NCBI GenBank assembly: GCA_965653225.1
Contig: CBFGZI010000170.1
Span: 1-6,672, forward strand
Length of the DNA stretch: 6,672 nucleotides
Reading direction: 5' to 3'
From: JALZDI01 sp965653225
GTDB lineage: Bacteria; Actinomycetota; Actinomycetes; Propionibacteriales; Nocardioidaceae
The notes below the pieces were generated by a model. That model was not told the DNA's origin, did not search any database, and worked only from the letters and a program-made list of their open reading frames with translations. Made by a program: the position numbers and the translations under genes. Positions 5,449 to 6,672 of the stretch are shown here, piece after piece (position 1 is the stretch's first letter; the number at the start of each line of letters is the position of its first letter).

Positions 5449-5856
5449 TCACACCCGCCGCTCCGCCGGCGGTACGACGACAGTGCCTCGTGCGGTCACC
5501 ACGACCTCCGGCGGGTCGAGCACGGCCGCGGCCGACTCCGAAACATCCGGACGCCCTCGGCAGACCACCCGCGCGACGAGGTCGAGGTCGCGGCTGCGGG
5601 TGCCCACGCGCGCGACGGTGGCGCTGATCTCCAGGACGTCGCCCGCGCGTACCGGTGCGACGAACTGCACGTCGGAGTACGACGCGAACAGGCCCTCGTC
5701 GCCGTCGGTGCGGATGCACAGCTCGGTGGCCACATCGCCGAACAGGCCGAGCACGTAGGCGCCGTCGACGAGGTTGCCGGCGTAGTGGGCGTGCGAGTAC
5801 GGCACGTACCGCCGGTGCGTGACGCCGAGTCCCAGCCGGGTGTCGTCGGTGCTCAT
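5449..5856 (-). CDS. kal: 3-aminobutyryl-CoA ammonia-lyase
   Basis: A 135-residue hotdog-fold protein. It should remove ammonia from L-3-aminobutyryl-CoA to give crotonyl-CoA, the late deamination of the lysine fermentation pathway. Recognisable family sequence is RRYVPYSHAHYAGNLVDGAY (residues 15-34, the start of the hotdog central helix), LFGDVATEL (38-46), then E-G-L-F-A-S-Y-S-D-V-Q-F-V-A-P-V-R-A-G-D (54-73), the typical hotdog strand and turn. The length is normal for the family. ATG 5856 overlaps the kamE stop as ATGA and has GGGGAG (5863-5868) 6 nt upstream, so the two are translationally coupled. Sequence alone would allow other hotdog thioesterase or dehydratase functions; the neighbour kamE makes Kal by far the likeliest. 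It is the last gene before a strong hairpin. Confidence 0.9.
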   Translation of the reverse strand: MSTDDTRLGLGVTHRRYVPYSHAHYAGNLVDGAYVLGLFGDVATELCIRTDGDEGLFASYSDVQFVAPVRAGDVLEISATVARVGTRSRDLDLVARVVCRGRPDVSESAAAVLDPPEVVVTARGTVVVPPAERRV

Positions 5857-6672
5857 GCCTCACTCCCCTGCAGCGCCTGCGGCTTGTGGTCCTTGCTGTC
5901 CGTACGACGCCCGCGGCCGGAGGTGACGACCGCGTCCACGAGATAGCTGGCGACCTCACCCGGCGTCGTGCCACGCACGAACACGCGGTCCACACCGAGG
6001 TCGGCGGCCATCGCCTCGTCGAACCGCGGGCCGCCCACGACCAGCAGCGGTACCCGGTCGCTGGGGTAGGCCTCGCGGAAGGCGGCGGACATCTCCTTGA
6101 CGCCGTGGATGTGTGCGTCGCGCTGGGTCACCACCTGGCTGACCAGTACCGCGTCGGCGCGCTCCTGCTGCGCACGCTCGACCAGGTGCGGGACGGACAC
6201 CTGCGCACCGAGGTTGACCACCCGCAGCTCGCGGTAGTACTCCAGGCCCTTCTCCCCCGCGAACCCCTTGATGTTCAGGATCGCGTCGATCCCGACGGTG
6301 TGGGCGTCGGTGCCGATGCAGGCGCCGACGACCACCAGACGGCGCCGCAGGGCCTTGCGGACGGCGAGGTTGACCTCCTTCGGCGACAGCAGCGGGTAGT
6401 CGCGGCTGACCACCTCGACCTTGCCGAGGTCGACCAGGTGGTTGACCTGCCCGTAGACGACGAAGAACGTGTGCGCGGGCCCGACCGGCTTGGCGTGCAC
6501 GACCATGGCCGGGTCGATGCCCATCTTGCGGGCCAGCTGCGCCGCCGCGCCCTCGGCACGGCGGTCGTGGGCGATCGGCAGCGTGAAGGACACCTGCACC
6601 ATGCCGTCGCCGGTCGTGTCGCCGTAGGGACGGATGACCGCGGGCTCGCTCACGCTGTCGGTCACCTTGTCG
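5853..6672 (-). CDS. kamE: Lysine 5,6-aminomutase beta subunit (B12-binding), 5' end possibly cut
   Basis: The beta subunit of the adenosylcobalamin- and PLP-dependent D-lysine/beta-lysine 5,6-aminomutase, which moves the terminal amino group to C5. Counting from the first in-window start (GTG 6665, 270 aa), the frame shows Y-G-D-T-T-G-D-G-M-V-Q-V-S-F-T-L-P (14-30), a dimerisation region, and a Rossmann-like cobalamin domain from about residue 110. It contains D-A-H-T-V-G (120-125), whose H122 should be the lower axial cobalt ligand. K133 lies 11 residues later in ILNIKGF and should bind PLP; the same spacing separates H133 and K144 of the clostridial beta subunit. LLVVGGPRF (207-215) is a later B12-domain strand and loop. 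The frame is still open to the window edge (Asp-Lys before the GTG), so the true start may be outside. The partner kamD is presumably just upstream on this strand. It overlaps kal by 4 bp. Confidence 0.94.
   Translation of the reverse strand, partial: DKVTDSVSEPAVIRPYGDTTGDGMVQVSFTLPIAHDRRAEGAAAQLARKMGIDPAMVVHAKPVGPAHTFFVVYGQVNHLVDLGKVEVVSRDYPLLSPKEVNLAVRKALRRRLVVVGACIGTDAHTVGIDAILNIKGFAGEKGLEYYRELRVVNLGAQVSVPHLVERAQQERADAVLVSQVVTQRDAHIHGVKEMSAAFREAYPSDRVPLLVVGGPRFDEAMAADLGVDRVFVRGTTPGEVASYLVDAVVTSGRGRRTDSKDHKPQALQGSEA

Noticed and set aside
1..6672. CRISPR arrays, tRNA/rRNA genes, insertion sequences, phage or toxin-antitoxin genes
   Set aside because: No regularly spaced repeats, no tRNA-like cloverleaf sequence, and no transposase, integrase or toxin-like frame was seen on either strand.

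Overview
This window comes from a high-GC actinobacterium, most likely of the Pseudonocardiaceae or a related mycolata-type lineage. Three things support that: strong G/C preference at third codon positions, the actinobacteria-specific RNA polymerase-binding protein RbpA, and the gene block rbpA / fxsA / polyprenol-phosphate-mannose synthase / lnt, whose order resembles the Rv2050-Rv2053c region of Mycobacterium tuberculosis. The genus is an inference.

Layout. Positions 1-143 hold the last codons of a glycerophosphodiester phosphodiesterase-like gene (+), coupled by a GTGA overlap to a 12-TM UMF1-type MFS transporter (+, 140-1543). A 157-bp gap carries an almost ideal sigma-R/SigH-type oxidative-stress promoter (GGAAT-N18-GTT) and then rbpA (+, 1701-2105) with a complete Zn ligand set. 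After a short convergent gap with hairpins come three tightly packed minus-strand genes, read in the order lnt (5019-3523), polyprenol monophosphomannose synthase (3530-2739) and fxsA (2737-2186). They join through an 8-bp overlap and a 1-bp gap, so they look like one operon. Lnt N-acylates lipoproteins and Ppm makes the lipid-linked mannose donor for glycolipids and protein O-mannosylation, so this is an envelope-biogenesis unit.

A 429-bp non-coding stretch (5020-5448) with lower GC in part and several perfect inverted repeats separates this core block from a second minus-strand operon. That operon holds kamE (beta, B12-binding subunit of lysine 5,6-aminomutase; its 5' end may lie beyond the window) and kal (3-aminobutyryl-CoA ammonia-lyase), joined by an ATGA overlap. 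These are steps of the lysine fermentation pathway best known from clostridia and fusobacteria, so the right edge looks like an accessory catabolic cluster next to conserved housekeeping genes.

I see no tRNA, rRNA, CRISPR array, insertion sequence or phage gene. I do not see an evidently undescribed system. The points most worth a second look are the sigma-R-type promoter of rbpA, the lysine-fermentation genes in an actinobacterium, and the repeat-rich intergenic region between the two operons.
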